Shown: in pieces, positions 20,825-30,410 of the stretch
Layout: each line of letters opens with the position of its first letter
Position numbering within the stretch: position 1 is the stretch's first letter
Origin: Perkinsus marinus ATCC 50983
Taxonomy: Eukaryota; Perkinsozoa; Perkinsida; Perkinsidae
NCBI RefSeq assembly: GCF_000006405.1
Contig: NW_003211409.1
Location: 560,011-592,592, forward strand
DNA: 32,582 bases
Direction: 5' to 3'
The notes under the pieces: generated by a model
What the model was told of the DNA's origin: nothing
What the model saw: only the letters and a program-made list of their open reading frames with translations
The model's database searches: none
Position numbers and translations under genes: made by a program

Positions 20825-22876
20825 AGACAGAATCAGGCGTCGACTCAGCAGGCCTCGAGCAAGGGTGGCAAGAATATTGACGTAGGTGTATATTTTGATC
20901 CTGCCCTCGTAGAGGAGGATCTCTCAACTCTTGTACAGTCTGCAGGATACAGAAACAAACAGGTGGACTTAGAGATAACGAGTATTATAGATTACAGTAC
21001 GAACTTGAACTGTTAGTGCAAGTTCACAACTGGGTTACAACTCAACAGTGTCCTATGAGCTTGGGAACGAAGTTTGAAATGTTCTGTGTCAAGATCAAGA
21101 CAGCTTATAAGATAGTTCTACGAGCTGAGCTCGTCAAATCGGCAAATGTAAGGCGGTTCTTGGTGTGTAAACGACGGTAAGCCAAAATCAGACCTGAAAC
21201 AACTTCTGTGTCGACGCACAGGATTTGTAAATGTCAACAGTTGATGTGGACCTCATATTGGAAGTTTGAACTCCTTCTTAACGACCTCGACAGTGGGCGT
21301 TAAATCGATGAGGGGATCCAGCCAAATATGCAATTGACCCTCGCCAACGAGCTCCCAAGTGAACAGGTCGCCAGTCTTGGTATTCAGCGAGAGATCGAAG
21401 GCGATAGATATGCCTGCATCATCAGAGTCTCCAGTAGTTTCTTTGAACAGGGCATCGAACCCGATGTCGTAATTCGGACCATTATGGACCGTGACCACCT
21501 TGGAGATGGGCAGATCAATAGCGTCTTCTCCGAAAATATCGGCTTGGGCATCTGCATGTACTTCGATGTCAGCAGTCCATCTACCGGTTGCAGGGTCGTA
21601 CTTTCCTCTACCATCTCCTACGGTATCAGCACTTATAGTCACAGCGAAGACAACGGCTCCCCAAAGCTCCTCTTTTTCCACCACCTTAGCGCTGCCTCCA
21701 CCCGTGATATTGAGGCCGGCCGGCTCCGTACCATTGGTGGCCAATTCGATGTGGAAATATACAGACTTGGTGGGATCGTCAACATCAAAGATATAGAAGG
21801 TTATATTCAGCTTGAACACATCTGATAAGTCCATAGTGCCTACAGCACAGAACGGTTCAGAGGCCGGCTTGTGAGCACCGGTACAGCCCGCTGGATATGA
21901 AACAGGTGAAGCTGCCGCGGGCCTTAGCCTGACCGAGCCCTCGACCAGGGAGGCAAATCCACACGTCAATACCAGAAGTATCATGATCCTCATCACAGAT
22001 ACAATGACCACGTTGGAGTGTGAGGACGATAGTGCAGCACAACGTTGCTAACACTCTGATTGTCCTCACAACGATCTCTCTTGACCATGCGTGTACGACG
22101 TCCTGAGACGTCCACTGAACAGTTGTTGCGAAAACAAAATTAGTTCTAATCATTGTGACACTGTCAACGAGAAGGGGTGCATTCGATGTGGAGGCTATTT
22201 TCTTACAACCTGTCCTTGGGAGGATAGAGGACTAGCCAGCATCTCCTACCTAGGGTTGTGCGTACGATGAGTTGTACACGTGTTGTGGGAATCCAGCTTG
22301 CGTGAGGGTTGTTGCCAGCCCCTATGTCAGACAATCTTGTATTCCGCTGGAGTCTATACCATAAGAGGGTGGTACTGTAGGTTCCTCAAAAGCACATCGT
22401 TATCAGGGCGAAGTTGTCGATGTCCGTGAGCAGGTAGTGGACCCTACTGCATGTAACGGGTTCAAGGTGCTGTAGCGGAAGAGGGTGATGTGAGAGGAAA
22501 GCCCAAGGACTGTATAACACAAGTGCTGATGAGCTTGTGGAGGTAGCTGAGCCACGAAGACTTAGGGGAGTGACTCAGAAGGAGAGGGGAGGGTAACGTG
22601 TGTTCATCATTAGCTATGAATCTCAGGAAGCACGCAAGCACATAGATGTGCGCAGAATCCCATAACATGCAATATGATTAACAACGAATCGAGTTCGTGA
22701 AAGCAATGCGACTACTGGAGTACTTCAGGAGGTAGACAGTCTAACGAGCACAGACAGAGTCAACAAGTGCAATCTGGCATATCAGACGAGGGGCAAGAGA
22801 GAGGCGAGCCCACATGCCAACACCAGTGACACCAAATCTTTGCTTTTCTCGAAGTCTAAGAGTAGCAAAGATTTGG
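20825..22876. repeat. Duplicated unit, first copy (about 2.05 kb)
   Basis: Begins at AGACAGAATCAGGCGTCG and ends with a 13-bp perfect inverted pair, CCAAATCTTTGCT (22832-22844) and AGCAAAGATTTGG (22864-22876). The second copy is at 23985-26272 in the same orientation. Similarity starts and stops sharply at the named sequences. The unit carries a minus-strand secreted-protein gene, its upstream region, and a forward reading block (about 20825-21016, with ASSKGGKNIDVGVYFDPALV) that is interrupted in the second copy. Relative to copy two it has about 60 extra bases near 22490-22560 and lacks the spliced-leader segment. Confidence 0.93.
21253..21993 (-). CDS. Secreted protein of unknown function, paralog 1
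   Basis: A 246-residue single-exon protein. The start is ATG 21993, which opens directly with a signal peptide, MRIMILLVLTCGFASLVEGS; the frame extends six codons further upstream but has no ATG there. The mature part has one Cys pair near the N-terminus (GCTG and PFCAVG), N-glycosylation sites at LNIT, NGTE and GLNITGG, and a beta-rich acidic body with IFDVDDPTKSVYFHIEL and PNYDIGFDALFKE. There is no membrane segment after the signal peptide. I recognise no domain. It is probably exported by the parasite, but no role can be read from the sequence. It is about 85% identical to the paralog at 24428-25171. Confidence 0.8.
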   Translation of the reverse strand: MRIMILLVLTCGFASLVEGSVRLRPAAASPVSYPAGCTGAHKPASEPFCAVGTMDLSDVFKLNITFYIFDVDDPTKSVYFHIELATNGTEPAGLNITGGGSAKVVEKEELWGAVVFAVTISADTVGDGRGKYDPATGRWTADIEVHADAQADIFGEDAIDLPISKVVTVHNGPNYDIGFDALFKETTGDSDDAGISIAFDLSLNTKTGDLFTWELVGEGQLHIWLDPLIDLTPTVEVVKKEFKLPI

Positions 22877-23984
22877 TATTACGAGATGTTCAATACTTGA
22901 ACCAACCCGAGCAGAGTACATCATCGGGATGCAAAAGGCTTGGTACACATCAATGGACGTTAATCAGGCCAAGCAACGACAATAGATAACTCTGAGGGAC
23001 CTCTTACGCTTCACGAGATAAGTATCTATATAATCTGTTGTCTGAGATAAGAGATCTCAGATAACTCAATGACGACCGAGCCGAATGTCGGGCGAACGAG
23101 TCGCTTTAGAGGTTTATACATCAAATATCGTGTGCCGTAGCTCCCTGAGTTCGTTTGGCTGAGCTCACACTGCGTTTTAATGCGTAACGATATTGTGGAT
23201 AGTTTGGCGAAGTAAGGCACTGAACTGGAAGCTTACATGAGGAGGCCATCCTTGCACCTTGTAGGGTAAGGAGCCTTACGGTGAGGAGCCTTATGCCACC
23301 TTACCTTACGCCAACCCCCAAATGGTATGTATGGATGTGAAAGCGACTTGCCATGAAACCATAAGCTACCTTACAATTTTTGCTCCTTATGAGGGCTTGT
23401 GAGACAGGCCCCGGTGAGTGTTGCAATCGACTCGCTACAGCGCACGCAATATGATATCGATTAACCGAGAACACAATACATTACACGCGTGCACTCCCTT
23501 CCTTCGTGTTTTTACTGTCGCTACGTTTCATTGAGCTCTCAACTAAGAATCACTCCGAGAGACTTTGGTTAGCATAAGTTTCCCCATAAATCCTATAGAA
23601 TCTATAATATAGACGCCCTCCACTTCACACAGGAATTGTGTGACATGTAGCGTCGGCCGGCTCAAACCCCGGAGAAACTGGTGGCAACTCAACCCCTCCG
23701 CCCCTTGAAGATGGGGTCTCAAGTAGGTTGTGTGAGTTAGGTATCAGAAGATGGGATATGAGAGGCTACACAGAGGAATGTAGGGTCATAACCCGTAACG
23801 ACGCCGAAAAGACTTAGCAATTAATGCCTCATGGGAAAGGGTGCAACGAACGGGGCTGATCGTTCACGTGTCGCAATCGGCGTCACGATATTGCGCGCGT
23901 GAAGAACACCAGACCCTCAGAGAAGCCCTTGGAGTGGGGAGTCGACACATAGCCGCTCCTAGTATGGGTCAGGTCCTACACTGC
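22877..23984. other. Spacer between the duplicated units
   Basis: I find no gene. It includes a transposon end near 23392-23412 and, from about 23255, several copies of a TAAGGAGCCTTACGG-like motif. The sequence CACACAGGAATTGTGTG near 23625 can form a small hairpin. The rest is unassigned. Confidence 0.4.
23255..23412. mobile_element. Fragment of a related inverted-repeat transposon
   Basis: GGGCTTGTGAGACAGGCCCC ending at 23412 resembles the right end of the 927-bp element (CTTGTGAAATAGGCCC). Subterminal motifs built on GTAAGGAGCCTTACGG and GCTACCTTAC run leftwards to about 23255. I cannot see a matching left end, so the left border is a guess and the copy is probably truncated. Confidence 0.45.
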
Positions 23985-24427
23985 AGACAGAATCAGGCGT
24001 CGGCTCAGCAGGCCTCGAGCAAGGGTGGCAAGAGTATTGATGTAGATGTATAGTTTAATCCCGCCCTAGTATAGAGGGATTGGATAGTATTTCTCAACTT
24101 TTGAACAGTCTGCAGGATACAGAAAAAAACAGGTGGACTCAAAAATAACGAGTACTGTAGATTACAGCACGGGCTTGAACTGTTAGTACAAGTTCACAAC
24201 TGGGTTACAACTCGACAGTGTCCGATGAGCTTGGGAACGGAGTTTGAAATGTTCTGTGTCAAGATCAAGACAGCTTATAAGATAGTTTGACCTGACGCGC
24301 TGAGCTCGTCAAATCGGCAAATGTAAGGCGGTTCTTGGTATGTAAACGACGGTAAGCCACAATCAGAACTGAAACAACTTACGTGTTCACGCACAGGATT
24401 TGTAAATGCCAGCAGTTGATGTGGACC

Positions 24428-25171
24428 TCATGTGGAGAGTTTGAACTCCTTCTTAACGACCTCGACAGTGGGCGTTAAATCGATGAAGGGATCCAGCCAA
24501 ATATGCAATTGACCCTCGCCAACGAGTTCCCAGAAGAACAGGTTGCTCTCCTTGGTATTCAGCGAGAGATCGAAGGCGATAGATATGCCTGCAGCATCAG
24601 AGTCTCCAGTAGTTTCTTTGAACAGGGCATCGAACCCGATGTCGTAATTTGGACCATTACGGGCCGTGACCACCTTGGAGATGGGCAGATCAATGGCATC
24701 AGCTCCGAAAATATCGGCTTGGGCATCTGCATGTACTTCGATGTCAGCAGTCCATCTATTGGTTGCAGGGTCGTACTTCCCTCTCCCATCTCCTACAGTA
24801 TCAGCGCTTATAATCACAGCGAAGACAACGGCTCCAAAGAGCTTCTCCTCTTCCACTACTTTAGCGCTGCCTCCACCCGTGATATTGAGGCCGGCCGGCT
24901 CCGTACCACGGGTGGCCAATTCGATGTGGAAATATACAGACTTGGTGGGATCGTCAACATCGAAGATATTGACGGATAGAGTCAGCTCTAACACATCTGA
25001 TAGGGCCGCAGTGCCTACAACACAGAACGGTTCAGAGGCCGGCTTGTGAGCACCGGTACAGCCCAATGGATATGAAAGAGATAAACCGGATGCCGCGGGA
25101 CTTAGCTTGACCGAGCCCTCGACCAGGGAGGCAAATCCACACATCAATACCAGAAGTATCATGATCCTCAT
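24428..25171 (-). CDS. Secreted protein of unknown function, paralog 2
   Basis: A 247-residue single-exon protein starting at ATG 25171 with the signal peptide MRIMILLVLMCGFASLVEGS. By my count about 37 residues differ from paralog 1. They cluster in three patches: just after the signal peptide (residues 22-36), around residues 53-67 (DVLELTLSVN against DVFKLNITFY), and near the C-terminus. The central body from IFDVDDPTKS to FDALFKETTGDSD is nearly unchanged. One glycosylation site, LNITF, is lost. The frame is intact, which suggests it is still under selection. The spliced-leader RNA candidate lies upstream of it on the same strand. Confidence 0.8.
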   Translation of the reverse strand: MRIMILLVLMCGFASLVEGSVKLSPAASGLSLSYPLGCTGAHKPASEPFCVVGTAALSDVLELTLSVNIFDVDDPTKSVYFHIELATRGTEPAGLNITGGGSAKVVEEEKLFGAVVFAVIISADTVGDGRGKYDPATNRWTADIEVHADAQADIFGADAIDLPISKVVTARNGPNYDIGFDALFKETTGDSDAAGISIAFDLSLNTKESNLFFWELVGEGQLHIWLDPFIDLTPTVEVVKKEFKLST

Positions 25172-25643
25172 CGCAGACACAATGACCACGTCGGATTGTG
25201 AGGACGATAGTGCAACACAATGTTGCTAACACTCTGATTGTCCCTACAGCGATCTCTCTTGACCATGCGTGTACGACGTCCTGAGACGTCCAATGAACAC
25301 TTGTTGCGAAAACAAAATGAGTTCTAATCATTGTGGCACTGTCTATGAGAAGGGGTGCATTCGATGTGAAGGCTATTCTCTTACAACCTGCCCTTGGGAG
25401 AATAGAAGACTTGCCAACATAGGCTTATGGGTACGATGAGTTGTACACGTGTTGTGGGAATCCAGCATGCGCGAGGGTTGTTGCAAGCCCCTATGTCAGA
25501 CAATCTTATATTCAGCTGGAGTCTATACCATAAGAGGGTGGGCACTGTAGGTTTCTCGAAAGCACATCGTTATCAGGGCGAAGTTGTCGGTGTCCGTGAG
25601 CATGTACTGAATGCTACTGCATGTAACGGGTTCAAGGTGCTGT

Positions 25644-25764
25644 TGATGTCCGGCGCCTCCTGTCCGACAGGACCTGTCGTTTCCTTGTGTCACCACGATT
25701 CGAGATTAGCTGGAGAGGTGCGACCCAAACGTAGATTGAGACCTTGAGCCAAGATGGCTACGGA
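25644..25764 (-). ncRNA. Spliced-leader (SL) RNA gene candidate
   Basis: The minus strand from 25764 reads T-CCGTAGCC-ATCTTGG-CTCAAG (exon 25764-25743) followed at once by GT (25742-25741), exactly the layout of an SL donor. SL RNA gives its 5' exon to many mRNAs by trans-splicing in dinoflagellates and perkinsids. The ATCTTGG variant, with C where dinoflagellates usually have T, is what I recall from Perkinsus. Exon bases CGTAG can pair with CTACG at 25734-25730, and AGCCA with TGGCT inside the exon. The downstream part has strong hairpins: CGACAG-GTC-CTGTCG (25679-25665) overlapping TCCTGTC-G-GACAGGA (25672-25658). The 3' end is not fixed; I place it at the edge of the inserted segment, giving about 121 nt. 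It might be a silent copy. Confidence 0.75.
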
Positions 25765-25914
25765 CTTAAAGAGCTAGTAACGGTCAATGCTCATGATCAA
25801 TAGTACAGAATGTATCCTATGCTCACACTCTTGTACGCAAGTACAAGGAGAATGTCTGTACACATGTACAAAAAGGTGACGCTCTCTGCCGCACAGACTG
25901 GTCGAGCATCAGTA
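25644..25914. mobile_element. Segment of about 271 bp carrying the spliced-leader gene, flanked by 7-bp repeats
   Basis: Copy one reads TTCAAGGTGCTGTAGCGGAAG without a break. Copy two has the same two halves separated by this segment, and GTGCTGT occurs at both edges (25637-25643 and 25915-25921). This fits an insertion with a 7-bp target duplication. A deletion from copy one between the two short repeats would look the same, so the direction is not proven. No terminal inverted repeat or poly-A tail is seen. Confidence 0.55.
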
Positions 25915-26426
25915 GTGCTGTAGCGGAAGAGGGTTATGTGATACGGAGACTTAGGGGAGTGACTCAGAAGGAGAGTGAAGGGTAACGTGTCTTCCTGGGC
26001 CAAAGGCCTTCATCATTAGTTATGAATCTCAGGACGCACGCAAGCACATAGATATGCGCAGAATCCCAGAACATGCAATATGATTGACAGCGAATCGAGT
26101 TCGTGAAAGCAGTGCGACTAGGTAGACAGTCCAACGAGCACAGACAGAGTCAGCAAGTGCAATTTAGCATATCAGACGGGGGGGGGGCAAGACAGAGAGG
26201 CGAGCCCACATGCCAATACCAGTGACACCGAATCTTTGCTTTTCTCGGAGTTTAAGACTAGCAATGATTTGGCCCTATACCCCTTCCAAGTCGGAAGGTA
26301 TACAGCAGCAAGGGGCATCACTACAACATAGCTAATCATATTGACTTCTGCGGTTTGCCATGGCGAAAGATATCTACCTTATCTGCGAGTATCCGTAATA
26401 CATTGAGGCTGAATGGTTAAGCAATA

Positions 26427-26506
26427 CGACAGCAACAGGATTCGAACCCTCGCCCTTGCGAGCTAGCGCCCAAAGCTGGCGCCTTGGACTACTCAGCCGA
26501 ACTGCC
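26427..26506 (-). pseudogene. tRNA-Leu-like sequence, probably decayed, anticodon loop TTTGGGC
   Basis: The minus strand has a class II tRNA layout: acceptor GGCAGTT against TGCTGTC with one mismatch and two G-U pairs, D-arm GCTGAGTAGTCCAAGGC, anticodon stem CCAGC/GCTAG with one mismatch, an 11-nt variable region, and a perfect B-box GGTTCGAATCC. Overall it resembles tRNA-Leu(UAG). However, the loop TTTGGGC gives anticodon UGG, position 73 is G, the T-stem is weak and the invariant GG of the D-loop is AG. Most differences are transitions, as in a decaying copy. A functional tRNA with unusual features cannot be excluded. Confidence 0.5.
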
Positions 26507-26685
26507 GATGAGAATATTGACTCGCATATCGACCTTACTAAACAACATCAGTCCCATATAACCAAAATACATTCGAAGGAGCAGTGCGATCGTCCCGCGT
26601 CGTATATCGATGATAACTCAACTCCATCATATTCGTCGACGACGAATAACTAAGCTGGTTCGCAGTGTTGGTGGTGTTAATTCAA

Positions 26686-27993
26686 TCAATGGGGCCTCCA
26701 GCTGATACCTCGTCCACCGCCAACCAGTGAACCTAAACCAGATAACCGATTCGAATCAGACGTGGTACAGACAGCAAGAGCTGCTATGGGACTCACCCTT
26801 CAGCGCTTTCGGATTGGCCCATTCGCTGGTCAAATAGGAATCATCTTCATCATTCTTTAAGGCCTTCTGCTCTTCCTGCTTCTTGTAATAGTAGGAGAGC
26901 ATTGCCTTATGAGTCTCCTCATCCACCTGCGGGATCATACACCGAAAGCTAGACTAAGTGACTCGCTTCCTCCTTACTCGAGGCTCACGCACTGGTGCTC
27001 CCTGCGACGACGCCATCAGTTTAACGATGATCTTGGTCTTCTCGTTCGTGCCAATATAGTCGGACAGTGTCTTGCCGGATACTAATTCCTTACCAGCCCA
27101 CCAAAGAGAGGACTGCGCCGGCTCCAATACGTCCTGCATGAGAGCATAAAGCTGCCACAGTCAAGGAACGAATGCAGCAAGAAGCTGGCCAATAAGATGA
27201 TGCACCATCGGACGGTGACAAGGTACAACACTCCCAAGGCTCTTAGACCAAGGGACTTTACCCTTAACAGTACCTGATTCTCCGACTGACCGTCAGGATC
27301 CTCGGCGTTCTCCAGTTCTATTCTGGCAGGGTCGAAACTAGGCAGTCGATGGAATGCAGGGTATGCGATCATAACAGCACCCTGCATGCAGTCGAGCTGC
27401 TCTTGGATCGTGGCTGAGACACCATGAACAACTCTAATGCCCGTTCGAACAGAACAACAGACCCTCACCAAGATCGAGGGACTTCCTATGAGCCACCAGG
27501 CTATGACTAACAGCTGCCGAGGCTTCGTCCGCCGTACGTGTTAAAACTGCTGCAGCATGAGCCGGTGGTGGGCAGCCAGTGCGATAAGCATGCTCGTCCG
27601 GCGCCGTCGGCGTGCCTGTTTGAATGCTTCCATCACAACGAACATCTTAGTAGTCGAGACGATCACCATATGCATTGACGTCGAGATGGCTCATCTTGCC
27701 AACATCCTCACTCAAACCACGAGTCTCCTCTGGTCTCAGAGGACCGTGCTTCGCCAACTCCCTCAGGGCATCAGCCAGACTGAAACAGCGACACTCAACA
27801 CCTAGCCGCTGCTCGCTCTTTCTTTTCCAAATTTCCGTCCGCCCAACCGGATCGGATAGTACCGAAGACATTTGATCCTCTTATTGTGAAGCTCCACCAA
27901 CTGCCTCTTCAGATCGTTCACCGGAACACCAACGGTGGTCTCGAAGAGAAATTCTCCTTTGGGAGAAGATCGCTTGACGTGAAGCACGACCAT
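26686..27993 (-). CDS. CFAP298: Cilia- and flagella-associated protein 298 (C21orf59/Kurly family)
   Basis: This protein is needed for assembly of axonemal dynein arms and motile flagella in other eukaryotes. Recognised blocks in order: the N-terminal MVVLHVKRSSPKGEFLF; ALRELAKHGPLRPEETRGL; LDCMQGAVMIAYPAF; SLWWAGKELVSGKTLSDYIG with NEKTKIIVKL and QGAPVREPRV; and AMLSYYYKKQEEQKALKNDE with DDSYLTSEWANPKALK. A last small exon ends GISWRPH, matching the family's terminal IKWRPR, with TGA at 26688-26686. The start is ATG 27993. The first intron is about 85 nt; one near 27650 has a TACTAA-like branch site; others are 37-80 nt. The Ala-rich linker around 27500-27600 is less conserved. No lesion is visible. 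The gene is head-to-head with the secreted-protein gene at 28890, about 900 bp apart. Confidence 0.92.
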
Positions 27994-28889
27994 CTCGAAT
28001 TCAAGCTAGCAGACAACCACATGTCCCGAAACATTAACAACAGAACTCAACCATACAGAGAAAGTCCTACATAATTGGCTACATAATCGCATTATCATCG
28101 AAAGCGAGCGTCGATAAGGGGAGGCAGTGGAAGACCAAACTAGGAGAGAACTACCCAAGGAGAAGATGGACAGAAGACCCGCTGCCAGGAGCCAGGGCGG
28201 CAGTTCGAAACCTTCAAGGCTGGTCCTGGACCTCCGAAGCCTGCCTCCGAAGACCGACCCAAACGAGTAGAGCGGCGGCCAGCTAAAGAAGCCTGCCCAC
28301 TTACTGCAGGAGCCATTTCGACAGATAAGGCAGATTAAGATGATTTGTTGCTTCACGTGATTATATGTAACATGTAGAATTGCTAATCTCGTGTCCAGCG
28401 TTGTGATGTTTAGTATACATCTCCCTTCTGAAAACCTTGAGCATGCGCTTACTGTGAGAGTATCTTACCGTTTCAAATGTGGTGCCCCTCTATCTCACAA
28501 TGAAGTTATGAAGGTAAAAGAGTATTCTCCGACAGCTTTTGTTTGCATCAATGGCTGCAACGTCCACCGTTAACTCTAGTGGTATGGGAAGCAAACAGGG
28601 AGGTCGGCAACACAGAAAAACATGAAAACTTGTGTAAACTCGTTAACCCTTACTCTGCCCGAATTGGTTCAGAACACAATATTCAAAGATCTCCGCCCGA
28701 ATGAATTTTCTCCGAATCATCTCCCCCGAATGTTACCAAACCTTAGGCGGCGGTAGACGCAACTCCGTGGCAGCAGCTGCGCCCAAACAAGCCCAATATC
28801 GCTCGCCGAGGGAAGTATCCGGGAAGCTCGAAATCTGATTTGTTATTGTTGAATATTGTTGCGCTATTGTTGAATCCACAGAATTGCTC
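27994..28889. other. Intergenic region between divergent genes
   Basis: I see no supported gene. A 34-codon forward frame at 28173 (MDRRPAARSQGGSSKPSRL) and a 116-codon reverse frame overlapping it have no recognisable content. The right part (28590-28880) is richer in A and T and carries CGAAT-type repeats (CCGAAT near 28658, 28690 and 28720). Confidence 0.35.
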
Positions 28890-29612
28890 ATGCTGGCACT
28901 TCATATCCTCGCTGCAACAACATACTTCGTACTCCTACCTGCCCTGGGACCCCATTCTCACGAGGCTGAATCAAAGGTAACCTTCCTCCTCATTTGCCGC
29001 AAAAATTTTTGCTTGCAGCCGGAAGATGGGATGAGGGCCTATGACAACATGTGTGAATTTTCGATGGAAAACAAGCCGCTTCCTTTCCACAGAATCATGA
29101 CTCTATCTTTCCACGACTTGCCCTCCCCATCTGCGAACCCGATCCGCCAAAGCGTTTACTCGCACAATCGTGGTAGCATGGGATTCTTCAGGTGCCGAGT
29201 CGAGTAAGAACGTGGGTGAATTCGAGTGACTATGATTCAGTGAATGGAGTGCTTCGTCTGATTTAGGTACAGTCCGAATATGCGCGAACTTTTTATCAGC
29301 TTTACCCCGGACTATCCTATCCTCACGTTCTCTTCAAGCACTAAGCGGAAAGCCCAAGGGCATTTCTGGTCTGTCATGCCCTTGCTCCATCTGAACAGAC
29401 AACGAGAGGCTCTCAAGGAGTTGAGAAAAATGATGCCAATAACGGCAAACGACACCAGTAAATGCATAGACATATTCAAGTTCTTGGCCGATAGACCTCC
29501 TCATGGCTATTTACAGGGATACAATTGGTTCACAGCATTTCACGTTGTGGCGTATAAAAATATGACATCTCTCCTCAGCGAGTGGAACAAGAATCAAGAG
29601 AGTCAAAAGTGA
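28890..29612 (+). CDS. Secreted protein of unknown function, 3 exons
   Basis: About 205 residues. The start at ATG 28890 opens with a hydrophobic signal peptide, MLALHILAATTYFVLLPALG. A 45-nt intron (GTAACC...TTGCAG) joins AESK to PEDGMRAYDNM, and a second intron of about 65 nt joins FRCRVE to YSPNMREL; both keep frame. The mature protein has Cys residues at MCEFS, FRCRV and SKCID, glycosylation sites NDTS and NMTS, and aromatic-rich segments LFISFTPDYPIL and GYLQGYNWFTAFHVV. The stop TGA is at 29610-29612. I recognise no domain; it looks like another lineage-specific exported protein and is not similar to the pair at 21 and 24 kb. Confidence 0.7.
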
Positions 29613-30410
29613 GGTGCAAGTCTTGTTATTTGCATCTGTAATTCATCCATGTCCACGTTCGATGTTCGATGTGACTGACAGTGACTCGAGTTAGCTGTTT
29701 TATCACAGATAGGCGGGGTGATCAATTTTGCATGGTTGTCGTCAATGAGGAAATTATGTGAAATTTTTGTACACCTCTAACGCGAGTCGTGTGTAAATTT
29801 TCATGATGTAGTGAGAAAAATTTTGAGCTCAGCCGAGGAAAGCAAACATATATTCCAACACTGTGTGCATGTTCTCGCACACTGTTGATGGGCGATTGAC
29901 GGACAACAAGTGTGGGAAAGATGCATATGGTCATCTACCTGTTGGTGATGGTGCGATAAATCTGACGAAACTTCGGAAAATGCTGTACACTCCTACTCGA
30001 ATTCGCGCGCGAATTTCCCTAGGTGAAGAGATCCTTGAGCTCCGTTGAGGAAGCGATCACACATCCTAACACTCTTGGCAACAGACCTAGACTCTCTAGC
30101 GTCCATCTCAACATCAAGCCTTGATGTTATTAGTAACAATAATACGAGTGTGAGTTGATAATGTCATCAGACATTGTTGATCACCTCATCATCACTACTT
30201 GGGAGGTGAGTTGAAGAGAGATAGGCTTCAACTATCAAGCAACACTGAATGGGTGCCCTTTGTCTTTGAGTACTAGTATAATGATCGTAATAAGTATAAT
30301 CCTGGCAGTAGGAAGTTAGGGATGTTTGTGTGCTCTATTGAGAGGTCAGCAAGAGCCCTTACTGCCAGCACGTCTATAGTCAACTTTCACGTTATACCCT
30401 TGGTGGATCG
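29613..30410. other. Region with a weak internal direct repeat
   Basis: Two stretches about 220 bases apart (near 29769-29875 and 29980-30075) share the order TGTACAC, then TTGAGCTC-GAGGAA, then CCAACACT or CCTAACACT, with many differences between. A 61-codon forward frame (29863-30048) overlaps them. I make no gene call. Confidence 0.3.

Larger units (their letters stand above)
23985..26272. repeat. Duplicated unit, second copy (about 2.29 kb)
   Basis: Matches 20825-22876 from AGACAGAATCAGG to ATGATTTGG. The terminal inverted pair is imperfect here (GAATCTTTGCT against AGCAATGATTTGG). The forward block near 23990-24180 has stops not present in copy one. This copy contains the spliced-leader segment near 25644-25914, absent from copy one, and lacks about 60 bases that copy one has downstream of it. 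Confidence 0.93.

Noticed and set aside
21328-21825. A 165-codon forward frame opposite the secreted-protein gene, also present in the second unit
   Set aside because: It is the antisense shadow of the secreted-protein gene; the minus frame has the ATG, signal peptide and conserved reading.
28006-28356. A 116-codon reverse frame with a hydrophobic stretch
   Set aside because: It overlaps a forward frame of similar length, begins without a good ATG context and has no recognisable content.
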